From an uncultured Propionibacteriaceae bacterium (GTDB lineage Bacteria; Actinomycetota; Actinomycetes; Propionibacteriales; Propionibacteriaceae): DNA of 42,123 bases. Made by a program: the position numbers and the translations under genes. The notes under the pieces are model-generated. The model saw only the letters and a program-made list of their open reading frames with translations. It was not told where the DNA came from and did no database searches. Position 1 is the stretch's first letter. The number at the start of each line of letters is the position of its first letter. Positions 34,576-42,123 of the stretch are shown here, piece after piece. Location: positions 1 to 42,123 of the forward strand of contig CAKZHP010000128.1 in NCBI GenBank assembly GCA_936924635.1. Reading direction: 5' to 3'.

Positions 34576-34728
34576 ATCGGCTCGAGCTGCAGCGACGGTT
34601 CTCGTTGTCGAAGACGAAGTCGCGCTCTCGGACGTCGTGCAGGCATACCTCGTGAAGGCCGGCTACGCCACGGGGAGCGCGCGAAGCACCGTTCAGCGTG
34701 CGTGAACTTGTCGCCCGGGTCCAGGCCG
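34565..34728 (+). pseudogene. Response regulator, internally deleted receiver fragment
   Basis: The ATG at 34565 starts a receiver-like sequence (TVLVVEDEVALSDVVQAY) that breaks at about residue 36 and stops at 34703-34705. Just beyond, in a different frame, the receiver's end can be read (FSVRELVARVQAA). The middle, with the phosphorylation site, is deleted and the DNA-binding domain is absent. The first codons overlap the copB stop. Confidence 0.65.
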
Positions 34729-34729
34729 C

Positions 34730-34828
34730 ATCCGGGTGGTCGAGGAGCCCCACGACGACGTGTTCGGCCGCACCTTCGTGATCGCCGACCCAGACGGCAA
34801 CCTCATCCGCGTCAGCCCCGTCGACTGA
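34730..34828 (+). pseudogene. C-terminal scrap of a VOC/glyoxalase-family protein
   Basis: Thirty-two codons read as the last strand and tail of a vicinal-oxygen-chelate (glyoxalase or bleomycin-resistance-like) protein: FGRTFVIADPDGNLIRVSPVD, ending in TGA. It is fused directly to the receiver fragment before it. No upstream part exists. Confidence 0.6.
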
Positions 34829-34847
34829 CATCCCACCCCATCCCCTG

Positions 34848-34884
34848 CGTGGCGGCGAGCAGCAGCTCGCCGCCACGACTCTTT
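34848..34884 (+). terminator. Intrinsic terminator-like hairpin
   Basis: A perfect 13-bp stem: CGTGGCGGCGAGC (34848-34860) and GCTCGCCGCCACG (34865-34877) with an AGCA loop, then ACTCTTT. It follows the VOC fragment and was probably its terminator. Confidence 0.7.
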
Positions 34885-34896
34885 GTCGAGGAAACC

Positions 34897-34965
34897 ATGT
34901 CACACCCCAACGCTGCCCTCACCCCACGCCACCGTCTCAAGGTGGCGCAGCTCGTCGTCGACGAG
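34897..34965 (+). mobile_element. N-terminal fragment of an IS481-family transposase
   Basis: ATG and the next 22 codons read as the start of an IS481-type transposase, with the pattern SHPNAALTPRHRLKVAQLVV. Similarity stops within 25 residues at a junction with relaxase-like sequence on the other strand. The insertion sequence is otherwise gone. Confidence 0.65.
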
Positions 34966-34967
34966 GT

Positions 34968-35018
34968 GCGGTCGGCGGCTTCGTTGATCGAGAGTCCGCG
35001 CAGTTCGTCGGCTTCGCA
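34968..35018 (-). pseudogene. Short C-terminal fragment of a second MobF relaxase copy
   Basis: On the minus strand the codons read EADELRGLSINEAADR, which closely resembles ANELRSLPVNEAARR near the C-terminus of the larger relaxase remnant at 35502-37154. It is a second, divergent copy of that tail, left by another element or an old duplication. Confidence 0.5.
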
Positions 35019-35051
35019 CGTCCACTCTGTCGAGACTATGCGGCGCGACGT

Positions 35052-35057
35052 TAGCCT
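35052..35057 (+). promoter_or_regulatory. -10 element of a probable leaderless promoter (phosphatase gene)
   Basis: TAGCCT lies six bases before the ATG at 35064. Confidence 0.5.
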
Positions 35058-35063
35058 GGTGAT

Positions 35064-35501
35064 ATGGGTAGTTGGGACGTCGGGGAAGGGGTTGTTGAGT
35101 TCCCTGATGGTCGTCGCGTTCGAGGGCGCGGGCTGCGGAGGAAGCCTGCTGACGGCCCCGATCCCGACTTCGGTGTCTACCTGGTGGGCCGTGACCCGCG
35201 CATCAAGGACTGGCCGTATCGCTGGGTGCGTTGGCGCGACTTCCGGCTGCCGGACTCCACCGCAGATGCTCTGGACGCCCTCCGTGAAGCGAACCAACGA
35301 GCGGTGTCGGAGCGGGTCGAGATCGCCTGCGGCGGTGGCGTCGGGCGCACCGGAACGGCCTTGTCAGTGCTCGCGATCCTGAGCGGGATACCTGCTGATG
35401 ATGCCGTGGCCTGGGTGCGGAAGCACTATCACCGGCGTGCGGTGGAAACGCGCCAACAACGACGTTGGATCAGCAAGGTCTCCACCTCCTTGAAGCCCTG
35501 A
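35064..35501 (+). CDS. Tyrosine-phosphatase-like protein
   Basis: The 145-residue product has the cysteine phosphatase P-loop CGGGVGRTG (C-x5-R-S/T), which defines protein tyrosine or dual-specificity phosphatases, and a preceding DFRLPDS segment that could serve as the general-acid loop. A catalytic domain this small is typical of a group of phosphatase-like genes carried by actinobacterial mobile elements. Its stop abuts the stop of the convergent relaxase remnant. The start has a -10 element six bases upstream and no Shine-Dalgarno sequence. It looks intact, unlike its neighbours; the role is unknown. Confidence 0.8.
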   Translation: MGSWDVGEGVVEFPDGRRVRGRGLRRKPADGPDPDFGVYLVGRDPRIKDWPYRWVRWRDFRLPDSTADALDALREANQRAVSERVEIACGGGVGRTGTALSVLAILSGIPADDAVAWVRKHYHRRAVETRQQRRWISKVSTSLKP

Positions 35502-37154
35502 TTACAGCCCAAGTCTCGGCCCCTCGCGCCGTGGCCCGCTGCGGTAGGGGTCGTGCTCGAACGGGTCGCCGAACTGCCCCGCCCGTTCCGCCGCCCGACG
35601 CCGCTGATCCTCCCCCTCGGCTTGCTTGTTCTCGATGCGTCGGGCGGCTTCGTTGACGGGGAGGCTGCGGAGTTCGTTGGCCTCGGCGCGGAGCATCGCG
35701 GCTCGCGTGCGGGCGTCTCGTGCGTCGCGGCGTGGGTTGGTGGTGCGCATGCCGAGGTGGTCGCGGCGGACTCGCTCTGGCCCGTATTCGCTGACCAGCA
35801 GTGCCCGTTGTTCCTGCGTGTGCCGCTCGCGCAGCGCCTCCCGTTCGGCCTGTGCCGTTTCGACGGCGCGGGCGGCGTCGTGCACGCGGGGGTGGTGTTC
35901 GACGCGTCGCTGGGCCTGCCGGTGCGCCCACTCGGGCAGTGCCTCGCTGGTGCGTGGAGGCTCGCCCCAGGTCTCGCGTACCTGTGCTCGTCTCGTCTGG
36001 GTCTGGTCGGTCGCGGCCCGGTGCTCGGCGCGGGCCTTGCGCCTGCCGAACCGCCCAACGGTGGCGAGGCGGGCGCTGGTGGCGGTCTCGTTCTCGACGG
36101 CGGCGAGGTAGGCCGCGCCGTCGTGCTCGGCCTGGACGGTGAGCGGCCCAGTGACCTCGGCACGTATCCGCTCGGCGGCTTCGTGGGCCTTGCGGAGCAC
36201 CGTCGTGTTCTCGTCGTCCTCGGCTCGGTGGGTGGCGCGTTGGGCGTCGAGGCGTGCGGCGATCTGCTCCCACCGTGCCGCCTGCCGTTCGGCACGCTTG
36301 GCCTCGTGGTCGAGCCGGGCGAGTTCTTCGGTGACCAGCCGAACTGGGCCGTCTGCGATGAGGCCGCGCACGGTTTCTTGCGCGGCGCGGGTGGCGTGGT
36401 CGAGGCCGCGATCTGCCGGGTCGCGTTCCATCGCCTCGATGAACTGCGCCCGAGCATCCGCCAGGTCTGCGGCGACGACGTGGAGCCGGTTGGTCTCGCG
36501 GCCTCGGGTCATGCCGACGTAGACGCCCGCCGCGCTGGTGGCCTCCGACAGCATCGTGTGCGAGTCATCGACGGTGGCGCCTTGGACGCCGTAGGCGGTC
36601 GCGGCGTAGGACAGGTGCGCGTGCTCACCCACATACTCGGCAGGTAGGGCAACGGTGCGGGGGTTCTTGCGACCACTGCCGACCTCACGGGCGTACACGG
36701 TGCCGTCGTCTTTGACGTGCTGCACGATCCACTGCTGCCGGTTCGCCACTCCGAGGTCGCTCTCGTTCCTCCGCGTCTGGATCAGATCACCTCGACCGAT
36801 GCTGAGGCCGTCGCTGCCGGTCGCCGTGATCGTGTCGTCGACCTCGCCGGTCTCAATCCGTCCGGTGCGGATGCGCTCGTTCAGCGCGGCGGCCTCGTCG
36901 TTGGTGGCGACGGTGATCGCCTCGCCGTCACGGGCGTGGTCGGTGATGTGCTCGCGGGCCTGATCGTCGTCGGCGTGCAGGGTCACGAGGTTCATGGTGG
37001 CGAGCCGGTCGAACACCTCGCCGGGGTTCTCGCGGTCTCGCATCGTGAGCGTGAGGGCGGCGTACTCAGAATCGGTGAAGCGGTGGAGTTCGCTCATGTC
37101 GTAGGTACGGCCACGAATCTGGGCGGCCATGTCGAGCACCCCACCCCGACCCAC
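35502..37154 (-). pseudogene. MobF/TrwC-type relaxase-helicase, 5'-truncated
   Basis: About 550 codons correspond to the C-terminal half of a conjugative relaxase-helicase of the MobF type. The RecD-like helicase motifs near the junction remain: LSYAATAYGVQGATVD and VYVGMTRGRETNR. A long helical, Arg/Glu/Ala-rich tail follows, as usual for the family. The relaxase domain with its His triad and Tyr, and the Walker A motif, are absent. The frame opens at about 37154 without a proper beginning, where a different protein fragment begins on the other strand. The element can no longer nick DNA by itself. Confidence 0.8.
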
Positions 37155-37159
37155 GGCGG

Positions 37160-37483
37160 GTGCCGGCAGGCGTGCGGGTCTGGGTGTACATGCCGGGCAG
37201 GGGGTACGTGGGCACCGGGGTCACGACCGGTGTCGCTGTGGAGTTCGAGGACTCCCTGGTCACGGTCGAGGGTGAGCAGCACCGCCTGCGGGACCTTGAC
37301 CTGAACGCGTCCTACCGCTACGACGAGGGCCTGGTCGAGTACATCCTGCCCATCGACTGGGACGTCACCGTGCCCCAGGAGGAGGCCTTCCGCGAGCGCG
37401 GCCTGTTCGCGAACCAGAACAGCGCCTGCCTGCTGCGCGACGAGAGGACACGGGAGGCCCTGCGCGGACGTTTCGGCTTCTAG
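37160..37483 (+). pseudogene. C-terminal fragment of a nuclease-like or uncharacterised protein
   Basis: The 107 codons contain VWVYMPGRGYVGTGVTTG and RERGLFANQNSACLLRD, patterns I associate with a C-terminal domain found in uncharacterised PD-(D/E)XK-type nuclease or defence proteins. The N-terminal part is missing; sequence before about 37150 belongs to the truncated relaxase on the opposite strand. The GTG at 37160 is probably not a real start. Confidence 0.5.
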
Positions 37484-37570
37484 CGGCCATCGCGAGAACG
37501 GTCACAAGGTCGCCGGCACCGGGGCAGGCGGCATCGGGTGCCACTCAGGACTGACCCCTGCCCGACACCC

Positions 37571-37800
37571 TCAGGACGTCGGTGCCCTGGGTACCTCGGC
37601 CTCGACGACCCAGTGGCCATCGCGTGGCCCGGAGCTGAAGGTGCCGCCGGTGAGCGCGACCCGTTCGCGGCAGACCAGCGACGCCCTCGACGCGACCACG
37701 GCACGTACGGTCAGCCGGGTGCTGCAAGGGGCGGTCACCAACGACGGCCACCGGGGCACCGAGATCACGGCCCGCGTCGTCTGCGAGCCCACCCGCGTAC
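37571..37800 (-). pseudogene. C-terminal remnant of a NarL-type sensor kinase, with a frameshift
   Basis: The minus strand reads as the end of a kinase: RERVALTGGTFSSG, then HWVVEAEVPRAPTS and TGA. The part before it (RVEGVAGL) lies in another frame, and removing one base at the join would restore GVEGVAGLRERVALTGG, a typical G2-box region. So this is a decayed kinase end with a one-base insertion. The receiver and the rest of the kinase are absent. Confidence 0.5.
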
Positions 37801-37878
37801 GTACGGGTGCGCGTGCGCAGCGCCCTCCCCGAGACACCCCGCCGCCACCTCTGTCGACCGGGCAAGGCCTGCGTGGTG

Positions 37879-38951
37879 GAGCGAGCCGTCTCGGCAGGGG
37901 CGATGACCCGCTGGGACTCGGCCGGCTGCCACGTGATCGGGGGCGTCAACCTGGGCACCAGCGTGCTGATCGGCCTGGTGGTGATCTCGTCGGCCACCGG
38001 CCTGGTGGTCGATGCCAGGCGCGGCGCCGTCGCCCGTTTCCTGCTGGCCGGGGCCACACCCGGCCAGGTGCGCGCCTCGCTGCTGACCCAGCTGACGGTC
38101 GTCTCGCTCGCCTGCTCGGTGGCGGCCGGAGCCGCGGCTCTGCTCGCGCTGCGGCCCACGCTCGCGTTCCTGGCCGCCGACCGGGCCTCCGACGACATCA
38201 CGCACCCGCCCGACGCGGTCTACTCTCCGCTGGCGCTGCTGGTGGCCACCGTGGTGAGCGTGGGTGTGGCCGTCCTGGGTGGCCTGCGCCAGGCGACGCG
38301 TGCCAGCGACATCCCCCCGGTCGAGGCGCTCCGGCAGTCGCAGTCGGCGCGCCAGCAGCCCATGACGAGGGGTCGCTGGGCGGGCCCGGTCGCGGTGGTG
38401 CTGGTGCTCGCCCTGATGGTCGCGGTGCTGCCCCTGAACGCCCAGGTGGCGGGCAAGGAGACGGTCTCGAACGTGCTGATCGCGTCGCTCGGGGTGCTGA
38501 TGCTCACCGGCGCCCTGCTGGCCCTGCTGGCACCCCTGCTGGTGTCACCGGTCACACGGCTCTGGACGGGCGTCGTCCCGGTCCGGTTCGCCCTGTGGGG
38601 GCTGGCGCGGTCGATGGTGATCGCCAGGGCCGACCGCCTGGTCAAGTCCGTCGTGCCCGGCGCGATGGCGATCGGCATCACGTTCGGCAACACGGCCATG
38701 GGCACGACGCTGCAGCGGACGCTGGAGGTCAACGGCTTCGCGGACCTCTCGAGAAGACCGGGCTCAGCACGTTCGTCATCATCACCGGCATGGCGCTGGT
38801 GGTCGCGATCTCCGGCGGCGTGGGGGTCCTGGTCATGATGTCGCGGCAGCGTGACGCCGAGCTGGCCCTGTCGGGTGCCGTCGGCACCACACCGGCACAG
38901 CGCACCCTGCTGCCCGAGCCGAAGGTGATCGCTCGCCTCGTGGCGGAGTGA
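37879..38951 (+). pseudogene. FtsX-type ABC transporter permease, broken
   Basis: The sequence reads as part of an FtsX/MacB-like permease: GLVVDARRGAVARFLLAGAT near the start, several transmembrane segments, PPVEALRQ in the linker, and LARSMVIARADRLVKSVVPG. At about 38750 the frame shifts: the first frame becomes meaningless while the next continues with LSTFVIITGMALVVAISGGV and DAELALSGAVGTTPAQR. After that it runs into unrelated residues and stops. The N-terminal part is also scrambled. No ATP-binding subunit is nearby. Confidence 0.75.
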
Positions 38952-38959
38952 GGGCGGGG

Positions 38960-40315
38960 CTACCGGGTGGTCTCGGCGCCCAGCCGCAGCGCCTCGCGCA
39001 CGGCGGCGGCGTCGAGGTCGGGCGGCACCGTGGTGTCGAGGCGCATCCATCCCGCGGGCCCGCCGTCGGGGACCGCGGTGGCCTCTCCCTCGGTGCGGAT
39101 GTCGATGCCGAAGATGGTGTGGAAGGCCTCGACGTACTCGTCAGTCTTGCCCTCCTGCGCGAGCTGCCGGGCGCGGGTGGTGGGGGAGTGCATGACCTTG
39201 GCCAGGATGCGGCGGATGCTGCGCTCGACCTCCTCCGCGATGTCCGGGCGGTCGGCCACGAGGTGCTGCACCTCCGCCTCGGCGGCGTCGTCGAGGGCGC
39301 GGCGCAGCGAGGCCATCGCGGGGTCGACGCGGCGGAACTCCTGCCGGGACGCGAAGTGCTCCACCCCGTCGGCGACGATCCTGCGGGCCTCGGCGAGCGC
39401 AAGGGCCGTACCGGCATCTGCCGTCACCGACAGCTCGGCCAGGCCCAGCACGTCGACATCGCTCAGGTCCCGTACGCCAGGGTGCAGGTCGGAGTGGAGC
39501 GCGAGGTCCAGCACCAAGGTGCGGCCGGCACCGTCGAACATCTCCGGCGACAGGCTCGGGCCGCGCCCAGAGCAGGCGAGGACGAGGTCGGCCTTGGCGA
39601 GGGCGGCCGGGAGCTCCCCGGCGCGTACGGCATCGATGCCGTGCCGCTCCGCGAAGGCGTCGCCGCGGCCCGAGGGGGAGTGCACCTGAACCCGCCGCGC
39701 CCCGCGGCGGTGGAGGTCGGCCACGCCGACGCGGGCGTACGCACCGGTGCCCACGACGAGCACGGCGGCGTCCGACAAGGGGCCCACCGCCTGCTCGGCC
39801 AGGTCCAGGGCGACGGACACCCCGCTGCGGCCCGCGGCACCGACGGGCGTGCGGCTGGCCACCCGCTTCGCGAACCGGAACCCGATCTGGAACAGGTCGT
39901 TCAGCATGGGGGTGGCGTGGCCGTCGTTCTGGGCCCGCTCGAAAGCCGCGCGCACCTGACCCGCGACCTCCGCCTCGCCCAGCACGATCGAGCGCAGACC
40001 GGCCACCACCTCGTACAGGTGCTCGGTCACGGGCCGGCCCATCGCGGTCTCCAGGCACAACGACACCTGATCCACCGACAGTCCGCTGGTGGTGGCTACT
40101 GCCCGGGCGGCGACGGCCACGCCCTCGTGGAAGCGGCGGGCGTCGAGGTAGATCTCCAGCCTGTTGCAGGTCGAGACGACGACCCATCCCTCGAGGGAAG
40201 TCGCGGCGGCGTTGAGCTGCTCGATGACCTGTGGCAGGCGGTCGGACCCCTGGGTGAGCGCGTCCAGCACCCCGAGGTCGAGGTGCTCGTGAGTGGCGCG
40301 GAGGGCGACGAGCAT
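38960..40315 (-). CDS. hemA: Glutamyl-tRNA reductase
   Basis: The 451-residue enzyme reduces glutamyl-tRNA to glutamate-1-semialdehyde, the first step of C5-pathway tetrapyrrole synthesis. The catalytic cysteine is Cys50 in STCNRLEIY. GLRSIVLGEAEVAGQVRAAF is the substrate-binding helix, and GTGAYAR begins the NADPH-binding fold. A C-terminal dimerisation helix follows. The ATG at 40315 has TACGAT six bases upstream and no Shine-Dalgarno sequence. It faces away from hemE, and the 88-base gap between the two starts holds both promoters. Confidence 0.95.
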   Translation of the reverse strand: MLVALRATHEHLDLGVLDALTQGSDRLPQVIEQLNAAATSLEGWVVVSTCNRLEIYLDARRFHEGVAVAARAVATTSGLSVDQVSLCLETAMGRPVTEHLYEVVAGLRSIVLGEAEVAGQVRAAFERAQNDGHATPMLNDLFQIGFRFAKRVASRTPVGAAGRSGVSVALDLAEQAVGPLSDAAVLVVGTGAYARVGVADLHRRGARRVQVHSPSGRGDAFAERHGIDAVRAGELPAALAKADLVLACSGRGPSLSPEMFDGAGRTLVLDLALHSDLHPGVRDLSDVDVLGLAELSVTADAGTALALAEARRIVADGVEHFASRQEFRRVDPAMASLRRALDDAAEAEVQHLVADRPDIAEEVERSIRRILAKVMHSPTTRARQLAQEGKTDEYVEAFHTIFGIDIRTEGEATAVPDGGPAGWMRLDTTVPPDLDAAAVREALRLGAETTR

Positions 40316-40321
40316 CGCCCC

Positions 40322-40327
40322 ATCGTA
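40322..40327 (-). promoter_or_regulatory. -10 element of a probable leaderless promoter (hemA)
   Basis: TACGAT on the minus strand, six bases before the ATG at 40315. Confidence 0.5.
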
Positions 40328-40389
40328 GGCACGTCGTGGAGGTGCTGATCGGGACACCACCGTCGCCATCAGCAGCCTGGAGGGCGGCG

Positions 40390-40395
40390 GAGAAT
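40390..40395 (+). promoter_or_regulatory. Possible -10 element for hemE-hemY
   Basis: GAGAAT lies eight bases before the hemE ATG at 40404. No Shine-Dalgarno sequence is present, so hemE may be leaderless or nearly so. Confidence 0.35.
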
Positions 40396-40403
40396 GGACC
40401 GCG

Positions 40404-41528
40404 ATGGAGACGATCAGCAGCACGTCGCACGAGCACCCTCTGGGCCGTACCGCCGCCGAGGGTGGCACCTCGGACGCCCCGCTGATCCGCCGGTATCGAG
40501 GCCAGCCCGTCGACGCTCCCGCCAGCGTGTGGTTCATGCGACAGGCCGGACGGTCGCTGCCTGAGTACCGCGCCGTGCGCGAGGGCACCACCATGCTGGA
40601 CGCCTGCCTGCGGCCGGACCTGGTGGCCGAGATCACGGTCCAGCCCGTACGCCGCCACCGCGTCGACGCCGGCATCTTCTTCTCCGACATCGTGGTGCCC
40701 GCCCGCCTCGCCGGCCTCGGCGTCGAGATCGAGCCCGGTCGCGGCCCGGTGTTCGCCCACCCGGTCCGTACGGAGGCCGACGTCGACGCGCTGCCGCCGC
40801 TCGGCGACGCGTACGAGGAGGCGCTCGCACCCATCCGCGAGGCCGTGCGCCTCACGGTGGCCGAGCTCGGCACCACCCCGCTGATCGGGTTCTGCGGGGC
40901 GCCGTTCACCGTGGCGTCGTACATGGTGGAGGGCGGCCCCAGCCGCGACCACCTGCGCACCCGGGCGCTGATGCGCGACCGCCCCGAGGCGTGGGCGCGG
41001 CTGGCCGCCTGGGTCGCCGAGCTGTCGGGCCGCTTCCTGCGCGCCCAGGTGCTCGCCGGGGCCTCAGCGGTGCAGCTGTTCGACTCTTGGGTCGGGTCGC
41101 TGTCGGAGGACGTCTACCGCGCGCACGTCCTCGAGCACTCCGCCGCCGTGCTCGCCGCGGTCGCCGACCTCGGCGTGCCGCGGGTGCACTTCGGTGTCGG
41201 CGCCAGCCACCTGCTCCGCCCGATGCACGAGGCGGGCGCCACCGTGATGGGTGTCGACCACCGGATGCCGCTCGACCAGGCAGTCGCCGAGCTCGGCGGT
41301 GAGGTGCCGGTGCAGGGCAACGTCGACCCCGCGGTGCTGTTCACCGGTGAGCGGGCCCGGCACGACGAGGCGCGTACGGTGCTTCGCCGGGGTGCTGCGG
41401 CTCCGGGCCACGTGGTCAACCTCGGCCACGGTGTGCCCCCGGAGACCGACCCGCAGGTGCTGACCGACCTCGTCGCCTTCCTGCACGACACGACCGCGGG
41501 AGGGCCGGAGGAGGCCGAGCGCTCGTGA
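40404..41528 (+). CDS. hemE: Uroporphyrinogen decarboxylase
   Basis: The 374-residue enzyme decarboxylates uroporphyrinogen III to coproporphyrinogen III. The family signature FMRQAGRSLPEYR is at about residues 44-56, IGFCGAPFTVASYM and FDSWVGSLS are further signature segments, and NLGHGVPPETDP marks the C-terminal region. The first 25 residues are an unconserved N-terminal extension, so the true start may lie slightly downstream, but the ATG is the one that fits the promoter. hemY follows in a four-base GTGA overlap. Confidence 0.95.
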   Translation: METISSTSHEHPLGRTAAEGGTSDAPLIRRYRGQPVDAPASVWFMRQAGRSLPEYRAVREGTTMLDACLRPDLVAEITVQPVRRHRVDAGIFFSDIVVPARLAGLGVEIEPGRGPVFAHPVRTEADVDALPPLGDAYEEALAPIREAVRLTVAELGTTPLIGFCGAPFTVASYMVEGGPSRDHLRTRALMRDRPEAWARLAAWVAELSGRFLRAQVLAGASAVQLFDSWVGSLSEDVYRAHVLEHSAAVLAAVADLGVPRVHFGVGASHLLRPMHEAGATVMGVDHRMPLDQAVAELGGEVPVQGNVDPAVLFTGERARHDEARTVLRRGAAAPGHVVNLGHGVPPETDPQVLTDLVAFLHDTTAGGPEEAERS

Positions 41529-42123
41529 CCTCCACCGTGGTGGTCGGCGGCGGCCTGGCCGGGCTGCTCGCCGCCCGTCGCCACGCCGCCGAGGGTGCGC
41601 GGGTCACCCTGGTCGAGGCCGGCGACACCCTCGGTGGTGCCGTCGCCGACTGCGAGGTCGCCGGCATCTCCGTGAACGCCGGAGCGGAGGCGTACGCGCT
41701 CACCTCGGGGTCGGTGGGCGCGCTGGTGGACGAGCTGGGTCTGGGCGACCGGGTGGTCTCGCCCGTGGCCGGGCTGGGCAGCCGGCTGGTCTCCGACGCG
41801 GGCTCGCTGCCGTCGCCGGCCGGTGGGCTGCTTGGCATCCCGGGGGACCCGCTGGCGCCCGATGCACGGGCCGTGCTCGGCCTGCCCGGTGCCCTGCGGG
41901 CCTGGGCGGAGCGCTTCCTGCACGCCGCGTACGCGCTCGACGAGGGCGTGACGATCGGCTCGTACGTCCGTCGTCGCATGGGGCGCAGGGTCGCCGAGCG
42001 GCTCGTCGCCCCGGTGGTCGGTGGCGTGCACTCGGCCGACCCGGAGACCCTGGAGCTCGGGGCGGTTCAGCCGCGGCTGGCGGGCGCGGTCCGCGAGCAC
42101 GGGTCGTTGGCCGCCGCCGTACG
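41525..42123 (+). CDS. hemY: Coproporphyrinogen/protoporphyrinogen oxidase, 5' part only
   Basis: The frame is open from GTG 41525 to the window end (199 codons). It starts with the FAD-binding Rossmann motif VVVGGGLAGLLAARR, then VTLVEAGDTLGGAV and a later LVAPVVGGVHSADPETLEL, as in HemY/HemG-type flavin oxidases. In gram-positive bacteria this enzyme oxidises coproporphyrinogen III. It is coupled to hemE by a GTGA overlap. The C-terminal half lies beyond the window. Confidence 0.9.
   Translation, partial: MTSTVVVGGGLAGLLAARRHAAEGARVTLVEAGDTLGGAVADCEVAGISVNAGAEAYALTSGSVGALVDELGLGDRVVSPVAGLGSRLVSDAGSLPSPAGGLLGIPGDPLAPDARAVLGLPGALRAWAERFLHAAYALDEGVTIGSYVRRRMGRRVAERLVAPVVGGVHSADPETLELGAVQPRLAGAVREHGSLAAAV

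Overview
The window is very GC-rich actinobacterial DNA. The codon use, GTG starts, frequent start codons without a Shine-Dalgarno sequence, the fused MrpA/B antiporter subunit and the hemA/hemE/hemY neighbourhood all fit an actinomycete. A member of the Propionibacteriales is my best guess, but that is inference.

Layout. The window opens on the last bases of a 5S rRNA and the terminator of its rRNA operon (1-86). From about 470 to 25000 the content is ordinary chromosome: a DinB-like protein, a GPH-family sugar symporter divergent from a small winged-helix regulator and a membrane serine hydrolase, a nitrobindin-like protein and a YgfZ-type folate-binding protein, a lipoprotein polysaccharide deacetylase, an asparaginase, a ThuA-like protein, typA, an APC amino-acid permease and a GTPase. 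A small sugar or inositol catabolic group follows (two Gfo/Idh/MocA dehydrogenases and a sugar isomerase, with an MFS transporter relic), then a complete six-gene Mrp Na+(K+)/H+ antiporter operon.

From about 25.8 kb to 38.95 kb the window is a patchwork of imported, truncated and broken genes. A short-chain dehydrogenase segment lies between a 5'-truncated membrane protein and a response regulator that has lost its DNA-binding domain. Next comes an intact copper-type module: an OmpR-type response regulator, a histidine kinase with a short His-rich sensor loop, a CueP lipoprotein and a DUF305 lipoprotein. A second copper module follows, with a heavy-metal-associated-domain protein and a CopB-type CPH P-type ATPase behind a palindrome that resembles a CsoR operator. 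Then comes debris of a mobile element: fragments of a response regulator, a VOC protein, an IS481 transposase and two MobF relaxases, beside an intact tyrosine-phosphatase-like gene. The patchwork ends with a nuclease-like C-terminal fragment, a sensor-kinase remnant and a frameshifted FtsX-type permease.

At 38.96 kb the core chromosome resumes with heme biosynthesis: hemA on the minus strand, divergent from hemE and hemY (hemY is cut by the window end).

Two themes stand out. First, many monocistronic or operon-first genes have a TANNNT-like -10 element exactly six bases before the start codon, which predicts leaderless mRNAs. Second, the accessory region gathers two copper-handling cassettes with recognisable operator-like repeats in the middle of mobile-element wreckage.
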